Shown here: positions 24,579 to 34,004 of the stretch, piece by piece
How the letters are laid out: every line of letters begins with the position of its first letter
Numbering within the stretch: position 1 is the stretch's first letter
From: JAAGZL01 sp050297535
GTDB lineage: Bacteria > Pseudomonadota > Gammaproteobacteria > Chromatiales > Chromatiaceae
Assembly (NCBI GenBank): GCA_050297535.1
Contig: JBNKSV010000007.1
Coordinates: 8,770-72,769, forward strand
Length of the DNA: 64,000 bases
Direction: 5' to 3'
Made by a program: the position numbers and the translations under genes
The notes under the pieces: generated by a model
What the model saw: the letters and a program-made list of their open reading frames with translations, nothing else
Told to the model about the DNA's origin: nothing
Databases searched by the model: none

Positions 24579-24605
24579 GTATGGGCAGATTTGGAGGTTT
24601 TCAAG
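24579..24605 (-). promoter_or_regulatory. Candidate sigma-32 (heat-shock) promoter of lon
   Basis: On the minus strand CTTGAAA (24599-24605), a 13-base spacer and CCCATAC (24579-24585). The sigma-32 consensus is CTTGAAA-N13/14-CCCCATNT, so the -35 is perfect and the -10 close. The position upstream of lon agrees with the known heat-shock control of lon in E. coli. The predicted leader is about 145 bases. Confidence 0.7.
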
Positions 24606-24634
24606 TGCAGAGAACACTTTTCCCCCGATTACAC

Positions 24635-25912
24635 CTAATCGGATGCGGCCAGCTGTTTGTTATCACCACCATCGAAGATGATATACGGATCGTTCTCACC
24701 CTCAATAACAGATTCGTCAATAACAACCTTGCTTACACCATCCATTGATGGCAAATCATACATTGTATCCAACAGCACCTTCTCCATTATGGTGCGCAAA
24801 CCCCGGGCGCCGGTCTTTCTCTCCATGGCCTTGCGGGCTATAGAACGTAGTGCGCTTTCACGAAATTCCAGTTCGCAATCTTCCATCTCGAACAGACGGG
24901 CATACTGTTTGGTTAGGGCATTCTTTGGCACAGTCAGGATCTGGATCAGCGCTTCCTCATCCAACTCTTCCAGAGTGGCAACCACAGGCAAGCGCCCAAC
25001 AAACTCCGGGATCAGACCATATTTGATAAGGTCTTCCGGCTCCACATCATTCAGGATCTCACCGATCTTACGGGAATCGTTCTTGCTATGTACCTCGGCA
25101 GAGAAACCGATGCCGCCCTTTTCAGACCGGTTGCGAATCACACGGTCCAGGCCGGCGAAGGCCCCACCTACAATAAAGAGTATCTTGGATGTATCCACTT
25201 GCAGAAACTCCTGCTGTGGATGCTTGCGCCCACCCTGAGGTGGCACGGAGGCTATGGTTCCTTCGATCAGCTTCAGCAGGGCCTGTTGTACCCCCTCGCC
25301 TGAAACATCGCGGGTTATGGAGGGGTTATCCGATTTACGGGAAATCTTGTCAATTTCGTCGATATATACAATGCCCTGTTGCGCCTTTTCCACGTCATAG
25401 TCGCACTTCTGCAGCAGCTTCTGGATGATGTTCTCCACATCCTCGCCCACATAACCGGCCTCGGTCAGGGTGGTAGCATCGGCAATAGTGAAAGGGACCT
25501 CCAGCATGCGCGCCAGGGTCTCGGCGAGAAGGGTCTTGCCAGAACCGGTGGGACCAATCAACAGGACATTACTCTTGGCGATTTCAACCTCATCCTTGTC
25601 GCCACCAGTTTCAAGTCTCTTGTAGTGGTTATAAACGGCTACAGAGAGGACCTTCTTGGCCACGGCCTGGCCTATGACATACTGATCCAGGAGTTCGTAT
25701 ATCTCTTTGGGTTTAGGAAGGCTGCTGGATGACTCGTCCTTGTGTTCATGCATCTCCTCGCGAATGATGTCGTTGCAGAGTTCAACGCACTCGTCACACA
25801 CGAACACAGATGGCCCGGCAATAAGTTTACGGACTTCATGTTGGCTCTTACCGCAGAAAGAGCAATAGAGTAACTTTCCGTCGTCACCAGAGCCCTTTTT
25901 GTCATCACTCAT
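24635..25912 (-). CDS. clpX: ClpX, ATP-dependent unfoldase of the ClpXP protease
   Basis: A 425-residue AAA+ ring subunit. The N-terminal zinc-binding domain has Cys pairs in YCSFCGKS and VCDECVELC. Walker A GPTGSGKTLLA, Walker B IVYIDEIDKI and the pore loop GYVGEDVE follow. It unfolds tagged substrates and feeds ClpP, whose gene is immediately upstream. The stop codon lies within a perfect hairpin (24625-24642, CCGATTA/TAATCGG) without a T-run. Confidence 0.97.
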   Translation of the reverse strand: MSDDKKGSGDDGKLLYCSFCGKSQHEVRKLIAGPSVFVCDECVELCNDIIREEMHEHKDESSSSLPKPKEIYELLDQYVIGQAVAKKVLSVAVYNHYKRLETGGDKDEVEIAKSNVLLIGPTGSGKTLLAETLARMLEVPFTIADATTLTEAGYVGEDVENIIQKLLQKCDYDVEKAQQGIVYIDEIDKISRKSDNPSITRDVSGEGVQQALLKLIEGTIASVPPQGGRKHPQQEFLQVDTSKILFIVGGAFAGLDRVIRNRSEKGGIGFSAEVHSKNDSRKIGEILNDVEPEDLIKYGLIPEFVGRLPVVATLEELDEEALIQILTVPKNALTKQYARLFEMEDCELEFRESALRSIARKAMERKTGARGLRTIMEKVLLDTMYDLPSMDGVSKVVIDESVIEGENDPYIIFDGGDNKQLAASD

Positions 25913-25956
25913 ACAAACCCCTTACAGATCACTTCTCAATAAAGCTGTCTTACCCA

Positions 25957-25984
25957 ATAATATACATTTGCAGATTCAGTGCAA
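25957..25984 (-). promoter_or_regulatory. Candidate sigma-70 promoter of clpX
   Basis: Minus-strand TTGCAC (25979-25984) and TATTAT (25957-25962) are spaced 16 bases, in the 135-base gap between clpP and clpX. An ACTGAAA/TTTCAGT palindrome (26001-26024) sits just upstream. This would let clpX be expressed apart from clpP. Confidence 0.4.
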
Positions 25985-26047
25985 GACCTTGCTATATCAT
26001 ACTGAAATATAACACATTTTCAGTGCAGTAATTTGTATGCATCTCAA

Positions 26048-26686
26048 TTAGGTTTTATTAACGCTGCGCTCAGAGAGTACCTGATCAACCAGACCATACT
26101 CCACCGCCTCGTCCGCGCTCATAAAATTATCCCGCTCTGTATCCCTCTCTATAGCCTCGATCTCCTGTCCCGTGTGGAACGCCATAATCTTGTTCAGGCG
26201 ATCCCGTAGCAGCAGGATCTCTTTGGCATGGATAGCGATATCCGAGGCCTGACCCTGGAAGCCACCCAAAGGCTGATGAATCATCATCCTGGAGTTAGGC
26301 AGGCAATACCTCTTGCCCTTTGCGCCCCCGGCCAGCAGCAGCGCACCCATGCTTGCCGCCTGTCCGATACAGGTGGTGCTGATGTTGGGTTTGATAAACT
26401 GCATGGTGTCGTAAATGGCCAGACCGGCACTAACCGAGCCCCCGGGAGAGTTGATATAGACATTGATATCCTTGTCAGGATTCTCAGACTCCAGGAACAA
26501 AAGCTGGGCCACGATCAGGTTCGCCATGTGGTCCTCAACCGGCCCCACAATGAAAACCACCCGTTCTTTCAGGAGACGGGAGTAGATATCGTAGGAGCGC
26601 TCACCGCGAGCGGTCTGTTCCACCACCATTGGGATCAAACCCAAATTAGTCGCATCCAACGCACCCATATCAGCTTTATCGGTCAT
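26048..26686 (-). CDS. clpP: ClpP, proteolytic subunit of ClpXP
   Basis: A 212-residue serine peptidase with catalytic triad Ser112 (QAASMGA), His137 (MMIHQP) and Asp186 (ERDTERD), spaced exactly as in E. coli ClpP. The N-terminal propeptide (about 14-20 residues) precedes LIPMVVEQTARGERSYDIYS. It assembles as a tetradecamer with ClpX. It lies 36 bases downstream of tig, as in most Gammaproteobacteria. Confidence 0.97.
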   Translation of the reverse strand: MTDKADMGALDATNLGLIPMVVEQTARGERSYDIYSRLLKERVVFIVGPVEDHMANLIVAQLLFLESENPDKDINVYINSPGGSVSAGLAIYDTMQFIKPNISTTCIGQAASMGALLLAGGAKGKRYCLPNSRMMIHQPLGGFQGQASDIAIHAKEILLLRDRLNKIMAFHTGQEIEAIERDTERDNFMSADEAVEYGLVDQVLSERSVNKT

Positions 26687-26722
26687 CTGAAAGAATCCTT
26701 TAGTCTATATAAAGTATAGCCA

Positions 26723-28030
26723 TTACCCCTGCTGGGCAGGGGTCGTAATCTCTTCAAAGCTGGACTTCACATCCTCAACCTTGACCTGCTCCATAACCCA
26801 ATCCGCCACCTGCTCTTCCAGAACTATATTCTGAACCAACGACATCTGCTCGTTGTTCGAATTGTAGAAGTCGATAACCTCTTGTGGCTTGTCATAAGTC
26901 TTGGCAAACTTTTCGATCTTATCCTTAACCCGCTCAGCATCCAGTTTTATCTCATTTGCCTTAATCACCTCGGCCACAATCAGACCGAGAGAGACCCGGC
27001 GCTTGGCCTGATCTTCAAACAGATCCACCGGCAGGTCCACCGCAGATTTCTGTCCATACTGCTGCATATTCTGTATGGTCTGGTCCTTCAGGGTCTTGGC
27101 CTCTTGCTTGATCATGGCCATGGGGATGGTTATGTCATTGGCCTCAAGCAGGGCATTCATCGCCCTCTCCTTGACCATGGCGCTGATCTTGTCGTCCAGC
27201 TCCCTTTCCATGTTACCCCTGATCTCTGACATGAAGGTCTCTACCTGGCCGTCTTCCACACCGAAGGCCTTTACAAACTCTTCATCCAGCTCAGGAAGTA
27301 CCGGTTCCGCGACCTTGGTTACCTCAACCTCAAACACCGCAGCCTTACCGGCCAGATCATTTGCTTGGTAATCTTCAGGGAAGGTCACATTCAGTGTCCG
27401 GTTGTCTCCGGCAGCCGCCCCCACCAGACCATCCTCAAACCCTGCGATCATGGAGTTGGAACCAAGTACCAGCGGCACGCCATCGGCAGAGCCTCCGGCA
27501 AATGCCTCGCCATCAATAAAGCCCTTAAAGTTGATGGTCAGCTGATCTCCATCCTGTGACTTGCGCTCAACATCATTCCAGGTGGTACGCTGCTTACGCA
27601 GCTTTTCCACCATATTGTCCACATCCGCGTCGGTCACCTCTGCTACCGGACGCTTAACGGAGACCGAACTCAGATCACCCAATGCGATTTCCGGCATAAC
27701 CTCAAAGATCGCGGTATAGGCAAAGCCCTCCTTCGGATCCTTCTCCACCGGTTCAATGTACGGGTCACTTGCCGGGTGCAACTTCTCCTGGGACAGGGCC
27801 TCAAAATAGCTAGAGCGGATCAACTCCCCATGCACCTCCGCCAGCACCTGCTCACTATAGCGCTTACGAATAACTGAAAGCGGAACCTTGCCGGGACGAA
27901 ACCCGTCAACCTTGGCGCTTTTGGCAATAGTCTTAAACCGTTTTTCCACCTCTTGACTCACCCGCTCGGCAGGCAACACAACGGTCATATGACGCTCAAG
28001 ACCTTCTTTTGATTCGACTGAAACTTGCAT
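26723..28030 (-). CDS. tig: Trigger factor, ribosome-associated chaperone
   Basis: 435 residues: an N-terminal ribosome-binding domain containing the exit-port signature GFRPGKVP, a central FKBP-type isomerase domain (about 150-245, including FIDGEAFAGGSADG and MIAGFEDGLVG) and a helical C-terminal substrate cradle. Start chosen at MQVSVESKEG (28028-28030) with GGA eight bases upstream; the in-frame ATG three codons earlier is the alternative. It leads the tig-clpP-clpX-lon block. Confidence 0.96.
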   Translation of the reverse strand: MQVSVESKEGLERHMTVVLPAERVSQEVEKRFKTIAKSAKVDGFRPGKVPLSVIRKRYSEQVLAEVHGELIRSSYFEALSQEKLHPASDPYIEPVEKDPKEGFAYTAIFEVMPEIALGDLSSVSVKRPVAEVTDADVDNMVEKLRKQRTTWNDVERKSQDGDQLTINFKGFIDGEAFAGGSADGVPLVLGSNSMIAGFEDGLVGAAAGDNRTLNVTFPEDYQANDLAGKAAVFEVEVTKVAEPVLPELDEEFVKAFGVEDGQVETFMSEIRGNMERELDDKISAMVKERAMNALLEANDITIPMAMIKQEAKTLKDQTIQNMQQYGQKSAVDLPVDLFEDQAKRRVSLGLIVAEVIKANEIKLDAERVKDKIEKFAKTYDKPQEVIDFYNSNNEQMSLVQNIVLEEQVADWVMEQVKVEDVKSSFEEITTPAQQG

Positions 28031-28123
28031 GAGTAGCATCCGGGCAAACCTGTTGCCCCTCCTATCTTTTCAATAATGACAAAATTTGCGACGACCAAGC
28101 AATATGGCCTGCCGGGTAAAATA

Positions 28124-28209
<86 letters not shown>

Positions 28210-28217
28210 TGGACTAA

Positions 28218-28251
28218 TAAAAACCAGCTGGCCATTATACATATAGCCAGC
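28218..28251 (-). terminator. Intrinsic terminator after secF
   Basis: Minus-strand GCTGGC...GCCAGC stem (28246-28251 with 28227-28232), partly extended by AT pairs, followed by TGG and TTTTTATT. It lies 33 bases after the secF stop and before tRNA-Leu. Confidence 0.6.
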
Positions 28252-28284
28252 CGTCTATTCTAACAATTATGTCGACCCAGCCAA

Positions 28285-29220
28285 TCAGGGCCTGCCGTCG
28301 ATATCAGCACCCTCTTTCTTTACCACCATGAGATCCGCCTTGCTGATCCCCAGGGCAAGAACCGCGGAACTGGCGACATATATGGATGAATATGTACCTA
28401 CAACTATGCCGACAATTAGGGCAAAGGCGAATCCGTGGATAATATCCCCACCAAACACAAACAACGCAATTAACACGAACAGGGTGGTCATAGAGGTCAT
28501 TATGGTCCTGGACAGGGTCTGGTTGAGAGAGATATTGGTAATCTCTTCCGGGGTACCCTTGCGCAGCCTGCGGAAATTCTCACGGATGCGGTCATACACT
28601 ACAATGGTGTCGTTCAAAGAGTAGCCGATAACCGCCAGGACTGCGGCCAGTACCGGCAAATCAAACTCAACCTGGAACAAAGAGAACACCCCGACGGTTA
28701 TCAGCACGTCATGGATCAACGCGATCACCGAACCCAGAGAGAAGCGATATTCAAACCGCAATGCCACGTAGATCAGGATACCGATAATGGCATAGAGCAT
28801 GGCCAGACCGCCATCCTCGGCCAGTTCATCACCAACCTGGGGACCAACAAACTCTACCCGGCGTAACTCGGCCTGCTCCGCCACATCTTTGATGGCGGCA
28901 AACGCCTTATTACTCAAATCTGCACTACTCACCCCCTCCCTGGGGGCAAGTCGCACCAACACATCGCTGGAAGAACCGAAGTGTTGCGCTGTGGCATCCG
29001 TAAAGCCGCTATCGGCCAGTCTCTGCCGTACCTGCTGCAGCTCCGCTGCACTCTGATAACCAACCTCAACCAAGGTGCCACCGGTAAAATCTATACCCAG
29101 ATTCATGCCGCGGGTAACAAAGGAGAAGATGGAGATCAGGATAAGCGTAGTGGAAAAGACAAACGCCAGCTTGCGCTTACCCATGAAATCAATATTCGAA
29201 TCGAATTTAAAGATCTGCAT
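28285..29220 (-). CDS. secF: Protein translocase subunit SecF
   Basis: A 311-residue RND-type membrane protein with six helices. The start MQIFKFDSNIDFMGKRK, the periplasmic GIDFTGGTLVEV block and the C-terminal GYSLNDTIVVYDRIREN and TTLFVLIALFVFGG segments are diagnostic. With SecD and YajC it uses the proton gradient to finish protein export. Start chosen at 29218-29220; the frame stays open upstream, but the extra residues are not family-like. It follows secD after 61 bases. Confidence 0.96.
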   Translation of the reverse strand: MQIFKFDSNIDFMGKRKLAFVFSTTLILISIFSFVTRGMNLGIDFTGGTLVEVGYQSAAELQQVRQRLADSGFTDATAQHFGSSSDVLVRLAPREGVSSADLSNKAFAAIKDVAEQAELRRVEFVGPQVGDELAEDGGLAMLYAIIGILIYVALRFEYRFSLGSVIALIHDVLITVGVFSLFQVEFDLPVLAAVLAVIGYSLNDTIVVYDRIRENFRRLRKGTPEEITNISLNQTLSRTIMTSMTTLFVLIALFVFGGDIIHGFAFALIVGIVVGTYSSIYVASSAVLALGISKADLMVVKKEGADIDGRP

Positions 29221-29281
29221 AAACGTTCCGTTCCGATCAGTTCTTGTCAAATATGGCGTACATACTGATTCATCCTCGGAA

Positions 29282-31135
29282 TCAGATCGACAACTTCTGC
29301 ACGCGCCTGCCGCCATAGATCAGATTGATCACTGACCTGGTGCCTATAATAGCGGTAAACATGGAGGTCAGGATGCCGACGAACAGGGTCACGGCAAAAC
29401 CTTTGATGGGGCCTGTGCCGAAACTGAACAGAACCACCGCCGCAATCAGGGTAGTGATATTGGCATCCACGATAGTAGACAGCGCCTTGGCATAACCTGC
29501 CTGGATACTGGCCTGAGGTGTACTACCCACACCGAGCTCTTCCCGTATACGCTCAAAGATCAGCACGTTTGCGTCCACCGCCATACCCACCGTGAGTACG
29601 ATACCGGCAATACCCGGCAGGGTCAGAGTCGCCTGTAACAACGATAGAATCGCCACAATAAAAACCAGATTCATTACCAGAGCCAGATCGGCAACCAGGC
29701 CGAACACCCGGTAATAGAGCGCCATGAACACCACCACCACGGCCATACCGATCATTACCGACAGAAAACCCTTGTCGATATTATCCTGGCCCAGGCTGGG
29801 GCCGATGGTGCGCTCTTCCACGATCTCGATCGGCGCAGCCAGGGCGCCAGCCCGCAATAGCAACGCCAGGTCGTGGGCCTCAGCGGTGCTATCCAGACCG
29901 GTAGTCTGAAAACGGCGGCCGAAGGCCTCTCTGATTGTGGCGACGTTAATCACCTCTTCCACATTCACCCTGCGCTTGACCATCTTGCCATCAACCTCTT
30001 TGGTCTCGGTCCTGGTCTCAATAAACACCACTGCCATGGGCTTGCCCACGTTCTCAGTGGTGACATCACGCATTCTACGGCCACCGGCCCCATCCAGTTG
30101 CACCACAACTGCCGGAGATCCGGACTGCTGATCGAAACCGGATCTGGCGTCGGCAATCTGATTACCGGTCACTATCACCCGCTTCTTGAGCAGTATCGGT
30201 CGACCGTCTCTAGTGCGATAGAGTTTGGAACCAACCGGGACCTTACCAGCCAAGGCATCCTGCAGGTTACCCTCGGTATCCTCCAGGCGGTATTCCAGGG
30301 TGGCCGTGGCCCCCAGGATATTCTTCAGTTTACTCGGGTCTTGCGCACCCGGCAGCTGCACCACAATCCTGCGCTCACCCTGTTGCTGGATAATCGGCTC
30401 GGCGATACCCAGGGCGTTCACGCGGTTACGCAGTGTGGTTATATTCTGTTGCAGGGCAAATTTGCGGGCCTCTTTCTGTTCGGAAATACCCATGGTCGCC
30501 TTGACGAAGAAGGCGCCATCGGCATCCACCGCCTCGTTATCAAGGTTCCGGAATTGATCGTCGATCACCTTCAACGCCTTATCCCTAAGCTCGGCATCGC
30601 GGAACTTGACCATGACCGAATCAGAATTCAGGGTCACGGTCACATAACGCAGCTTATTCTCACGCATTAGGGTACGAATGTCGTCCTGATAGCGCTCCAG
30701 GGCCTGTTTCACCGCGGCATCAATATCCACGTCGATCAACACGTGGATACCACCCCGCAGATCCAGACCCAGATTCATCGGCTTGGCCCCGAATGACTCC
30801 AGCCAGACCGGCAAATCCGGCAACAAGGTCAGGGCAGTAACATAGTCAGGACCCAGGGTGTCCGACAGCTTGGCATGGGCCTTGAGTTGTGACTCCGAGT
30901 CGTTGAATCTAATCAACAACTTACTGTCCTTTAGCTCTATCGCCTTGGAGACGATAGCCGCAGACTCTATGATCTGCTGAACCCTGGACTCGGTACCGCT
31001 ATCAACATTGGCGCGTCTGGTACCGGTTATTTCAATCGACGGGTCCTGATCAAAGGCGTTGGGCAAGGCAAAAAACAGTCCGATAAGGACCAGCGCCACA
31101 ATCAGGATATTCTTCCATAAGGGATATCGATTCAT
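29282..31135 (-). CDS. secD: Protein translocase subunit SecD
   Basis: A 617-residue RND-type membrane protein. The N-terminal helix MNRYPLWKNILIVALVLIGL is followed by a large periplasmic P1 domain containing GLDLRGGIHVLIDVD, then five helices with GMAVDANVLIFERIREEL. It forms the SecDF complex in the inner membrane. Start chosen at 31133-31135; earlier in-frame codons would not match the family. It lies 76 bases after yajC. Confidence 0.97.
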   Translation of the reverse strand: MNRYPLWKNILIVALVLIGLFFALPNAFDQDPSIEITGTRRANVDSGTESRVQQIIESAAIVSKAIELKDSKLLIRFNDSESQLKAHAKLSDTLGPDYVTALTLLPDLPVWLESFGAKPMNLGLDLRGGIHVLIDVDIDAAVKQALERYQDDIRTLMRENKLRYVTVTLNSDSVMVKFRDAELRDKALKVIDDQFRNLDNEAVDADGAFFVKATMGISEQKEARKFALQQNITTLRNRVNALGIAEPIIQQQGERRIVVQLPGAQDPSKLKNILGATATLEYRLEDTEGNLQDALAGKVPVGSKLYRTRDGRPILLKKRVIVTGNQIADARSGFDQQSGSPAVVVQLDGAGGRRMRDVTTENVGKPMAVVFIETRTETKEVDGKMVKRRVNVEEVINVATIREAFGRRFQTTGLDSTAEAHDLALLLRAGALAAPIEIVEERTIGPSLGQDNIDKGFLSVMIGMAVVVVFMALYYRVFGLVADLALVMNLVFIVAILSLLQATLTLPGIAGIVLTVGMAVDANVLIFERIREELGVGSTPQASIQAGYAKALSTIVDANITTLIAAVVLFSFGTGPIKGFAVTLFVGILTSMFTAIIGTRSVINLIYGGRRVQKLSI

Positions 31136-31211
31136 CGTTGCTCTTCTGAAACTGGAGGTTAGAACTTGGCCCGGCCAGGATACCTGCCCGGGCACTCCGT
31201 TATAAATGGGT

Positions 31212-31544
31212 TTATAGTTCCTTCAGCGTACCCTTGGGCATCACCGCGGCTACTGAGGCCCGGCGGATCTTGATCTCCACTCCTTCAGCCACCTCCAGCA
31301 GTATGAAGTTATCGCCAATCTTGGCGATCTTTCCCATTATGCCACCCTCGGTCTGGACCTCATCGCCCTTGGCCAGGGCCTCGACCATCTTCTTCTGTTC
31401 CTTTTGGCGTTTAACCTGGGGACGAATCATAATGAAGTAGAAGATAACCAAAACAGCAAGCGGCAGCATCAGTGCACCCAGATCAGCACCAGTAGCAGCG
31501 GCCGGCGCCGCTTCTGCCATAGCATCAGAAATAAAGAAACTCAT
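31212..31544 (-). CDS. yajC: Preprotein translocase subunit YajC
   Basis: A 110-residue small membrane protein. One helix (about 24-44, LMLPLAVLVIFYFIMIRPQ) is followed by the basic RPQVKRQKEQKKMVEAL block and a small soluble domain GDEVQTEGGIMGKI. It associates with SecDF. Usual neighbours tgt and queA are absent upstream; a divergent mtaB gene starts there instead. Confidence 0.96.
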   Translation of the reverse strand: MSFFISDAMAEAAPAAATGADLGALMLPLAVLVIFYFIMIRPQVKRQKEQKKMVEALAKGDEVQTEGGIMGKIAKIGDNFILLEVAEGVEIKIRRASVAAVMPKGTLKEL

Positions 31545-31732
31545 AATTATTTAACCTGATTCCCAGTTATTGAAGCGGCGTATTATGCCACAGTTAACAT
31601 GAACAAATAAAAGGCAAAACGCCACTGTTACGTAGATTCCTACATATTCGTTCCCCTCCGGCTGCAAGAACAGGTACAATCCCCAGCCAATCCGGCCCAT
31701 TTGTTTTGCATCTGTTGTTACAAACCATATCC

Positions 31733-33034
31733 ATGCGCATCTACCTACAAACCCTCGGCTGCCGCCTCAACGAGGCCGAGATCGAGACCTGGTCCCGCGG
31801 CTTTCAGGGCCATGGCCACCAGCTCACCCAAGAGTTGGGACAGGCAGATTTGGTGGTGGTAAACAGCTGCGCCGTAACCGCCGAGGCGGTACGCAAATCC
31901 CGCAAACTCATCCACCGGGTCCACAATAAGAACCCCAACGCCAAGCTAGTGGTAAGCGGTTGTTATGCGTCTCTGGAACAAGAGGCCATAGCCCGGGAGA
32001 TGGGGATAGATATGGTAATAATCAACCAGGAGAAGGATCGCCTGGTAGAAATAGTCAGCCAGGAACTGGATCTCAAGAGCATGCCACAAGCGGCCACCGA
32101 ACCAGGAACCAACCACCTACTGGCCCGTGGCCGCCAGCGCGCCTTCATCAAGGTTCAAGACGGCTGCCGTTATAACTGCACCTTCTGCATCGTCACTCAG
32201 GCCCGCGGTGAGGAACGCAGCCGCCCCATTCCCGAAGTAGTTGCGGAGATAAACCAGCTCCACAGCGAAGGCATTCAGGAGATGGTGTTGACCGGGGTGC
32301 ATATCGGCGGCTACGGCGGCGATATTAACAGCAGCCTGACCGAACTGATCCAGTCCGTGCTGGAACAGACCAACATCCCCAGGCTGCGCCTGGGTGCGGT
32401 GGAACCCTGGGACCTGCCGGATGAATTCTGGTCCCTGTTCGAGAATCCGCGCTTTCTGCCCCACCTGCACCTACCCCTGCAAAGCGGATCGGATAAGATC
32501 CTGCGACGCATGGCCAGACGCTGCAAAAAAGACGAATTCGCCCGTCTGGTAACTGCGGCACGCAGCGCCATACCCAACTTCAATATCACCACCGATGTGA
32601 TCGTAGGCTTTCCCGGAGAGGGTGAAGCGGAGTGGCGCGAATCCCTGGAGTTTATCGAACAGACCGGCTTTGGCCACCTGCACATCTTCGCCTTCTCGCC
32701 CCGCACCGGGACCCTGGCCGCCGAGATGCCGGAACGTACCCCACGCGAGGTCATGCGCCAGCGTAGCCAGGAACTGCATGACCTGGGCATGCGCATGAAG
32801 AAATCTGTGCTGCAACAAAACCTGGGGCAAAGCCACCAGGTCCTGATTGAAGGCCTGGAACAGCATCCGGACGGAACCCAGCAGGTATGGGGCGGATATA
32901 CACCCAATTTCCTGCGGGTTGCGGTACCATACACCCCCGATACCACCCTGGATAACAAGATAGCAACGGTGAGACTGGAATCCATTTGCGCCGATGGCGC
33001 AACCATTGCGGGAACTTTAGAAAGAGTAGAATAG
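31733..33034 (+). CDS. mtaB: tRNA (t6A37) methylthiotransferase MtaB
   Basis: A 433-residue radical SAM methylthiotransferase that converts t6A37 to ms2t6A in tRNAs decoding ANN codons. Seen: the N-terminal UPF0004 domain with MRIYLQTLGCRLNEAE and NSCAVTAEA, and the radical SAM cluster motif CRYNCTFC near residue 146. Also present: GAVEPWD, and LPLQSGSDKILRRM. Start chosen at MRIYLQ; nine further in-frame codons upstream are not family-like. A PAP2 gene follows directly after the stop (TAGATG), indicating an operon. Absent from E. coli but common in sulfur and environmental bacteria. Confidence 0.93.
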   Translation: MRIYLQTLGCRLNEAEIETWSRGFQGHGHQLTQELGQADLVVVNSCAVTAEAVRKSRKLIHRVHNKNPNAKLVVSGCYASLEQEAIAREMGIDMVIINQEKDRLVEIVSQELDLKSMPQAATEPGTNHLLARGRQRAFIKVQDGCRYNCTFCIVTQARGEERSRPIPEVVAEINQLHSEGIQEMVLTGVHIGGYGGDINSSLTELIQSVLEQTNIPRLRLGAVEPWDLPDEFWSLFENPRFLPHLHLPLQSGSDKILRRMARRCKKDEFARLVTAARSAIPNFNITTDVIVGFPGEGEAEWRESLEFIEQTGFGHLHIFAFSPRTGTLAAEMPERTPREVMRQRSQELHDLGMRMKKSVLQQNLGQSHQVLIEGLEQHPDGTQQVWGGYTPNFLRVAVPYTPDTTLDNKIATVRLESICADGATIAGTLERVE

Positions 33035-33781
33035 ATGTCATCCCCTCGCGCACCCGGCCAATGGCGGCCATACATACTCATAAGCGCCAACCTGTTTGGC
33101 CTGGCCCTGCTGGCCAGCTGGATGCTGGAACCGACCCGCTCACTCTGGATGGGCCTGGACGACGCGGCATTCTGGGCCATGAACAACTCCCTGGCAGAGG
33201 GACGGACCTGGCAGTGGCTGTGGGCCCTGACCAACAATCGCCTGTTCGATCTGGTACCGGCAATTGGTATGTTGCTGATCTTTGCGCAACGCGGCCTGAT
33301 CAAAGACCGCCCCAACCTGAGCCGCTATATCGCCATTGGCATCCTACTGCTGCTGACGATACTGGTGGCATCCCAGGTCGGGAAGGCGCTACCGATAGAA
33401 CGGCAGAGCGCCACCATGGAATACCCGGAGGCGCTACGCATCTCTCAACTGGTGCCGGAGCTATCCCCCAAGGACACCAGCGGCGACACCTTCCCAGGTG
33501 ACCACGGCCTGATCCTGCTGCTGTTCGCCGGGTTCGTCTCCTTCTTTATGCCGCGCGGCTACGGCGTCATCGCCGTTATCATGATGGTAGTTTTTACCTT
33601 GCCGCGCCTGATGGGCGGGGCCCACTGGCTGACCGATGAGGTAGTTGGCGCCCTGTCCATTGGGGTTATATTCCTGAGTTGGCTTCTGGCCACACCCCTG
33701 CACCGCATTTCTCTGGACCGGATCGAAGGCTGGATAAACAGATCCAGGAACAAATCCCTGGCTAATAATTCTGATCCATAA
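33035..33781 (+). CDS. PAP2-superfamily membrane phosphatase
   Basis: A 248-residue inner-membrane protein with about six helices. Active-site blocks of the PAP2 superfamily are seen: DTFPGDHG (general-acid His) and GAHWLTDEVVGA (nucleophile His), but the first KX6RP motif is replaced by a looser GKALPIERQSATMEYPEALR region. It may act on lipid or lipid A phosphates, like LpxE or LpxT, with the active site facing the periplasm. It starts immediately after the mtaB stop. The substrate is uncertain. Confidence 0.83.
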   Translation: MSSPRAPGQWRPYILISANLFGLALLASWMLEPTRSLWMGLDDAAFWAMNNSLAEGRTWQWLWALTNNRLFDLVPAIGMLLIFAQRGLIKDRPNLSRYIAIGILLLLTILVASQVGKALPIERQSATMEYPEALRISQLVPELSPKDTSGDTFPGDHGLILLLFAGFVSFFMPRGYGVIAVIMMVVFTLPRLMGGAHWLTDEVVGALSIGVIFLSWLLATPLHRISLDRIEGWINRSRNKSLANNSDP

Positions 33782-33890
33782 TTCAATGCTGTCCAGTTAG
33801 CTGTGAATAGACTAGTTGTAACGCCATGATGATGATTATTAGGTAAAACGGTGCACAGCAATCATACAGACAGTAAAACTCAAAATATCG

Positions 33891-33989
33891 ATCCCTTCTC
33901 CCCTGAGGGGAGAAGGGTTGGGGATGAGAGGAAAAAGCAAAGAATATCCCCTCACCCTAACCCCCTCCCCACTAGGGAGAGGGAAATAG
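33891..33989. repeat. REP-like palindromes between PAP2 and tatD-type genes
   Basis: CCCTTCTCCCCTGAGGGGAGAAGGG is a near-perfect palindrome (33893-33917), followed at about 33948-33988 by CCCCTCACCCTAACCCCCTC and GGGAGAGGG. The wording matches the repeats at 4600-4696 in the opposite orientation. The rest of the 33782-34004 gap shows no gene. Confidence 0.6.
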
Positions 33990-34004
33990 GTCCATAATTC
34001 CAGT

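Noticed and set aside
24625..24642. Perfect hairpin over the clpX stop codon as a terminator
   Set aside because: Followed by GGGGAAAA rather than a T-run on the minus strand.
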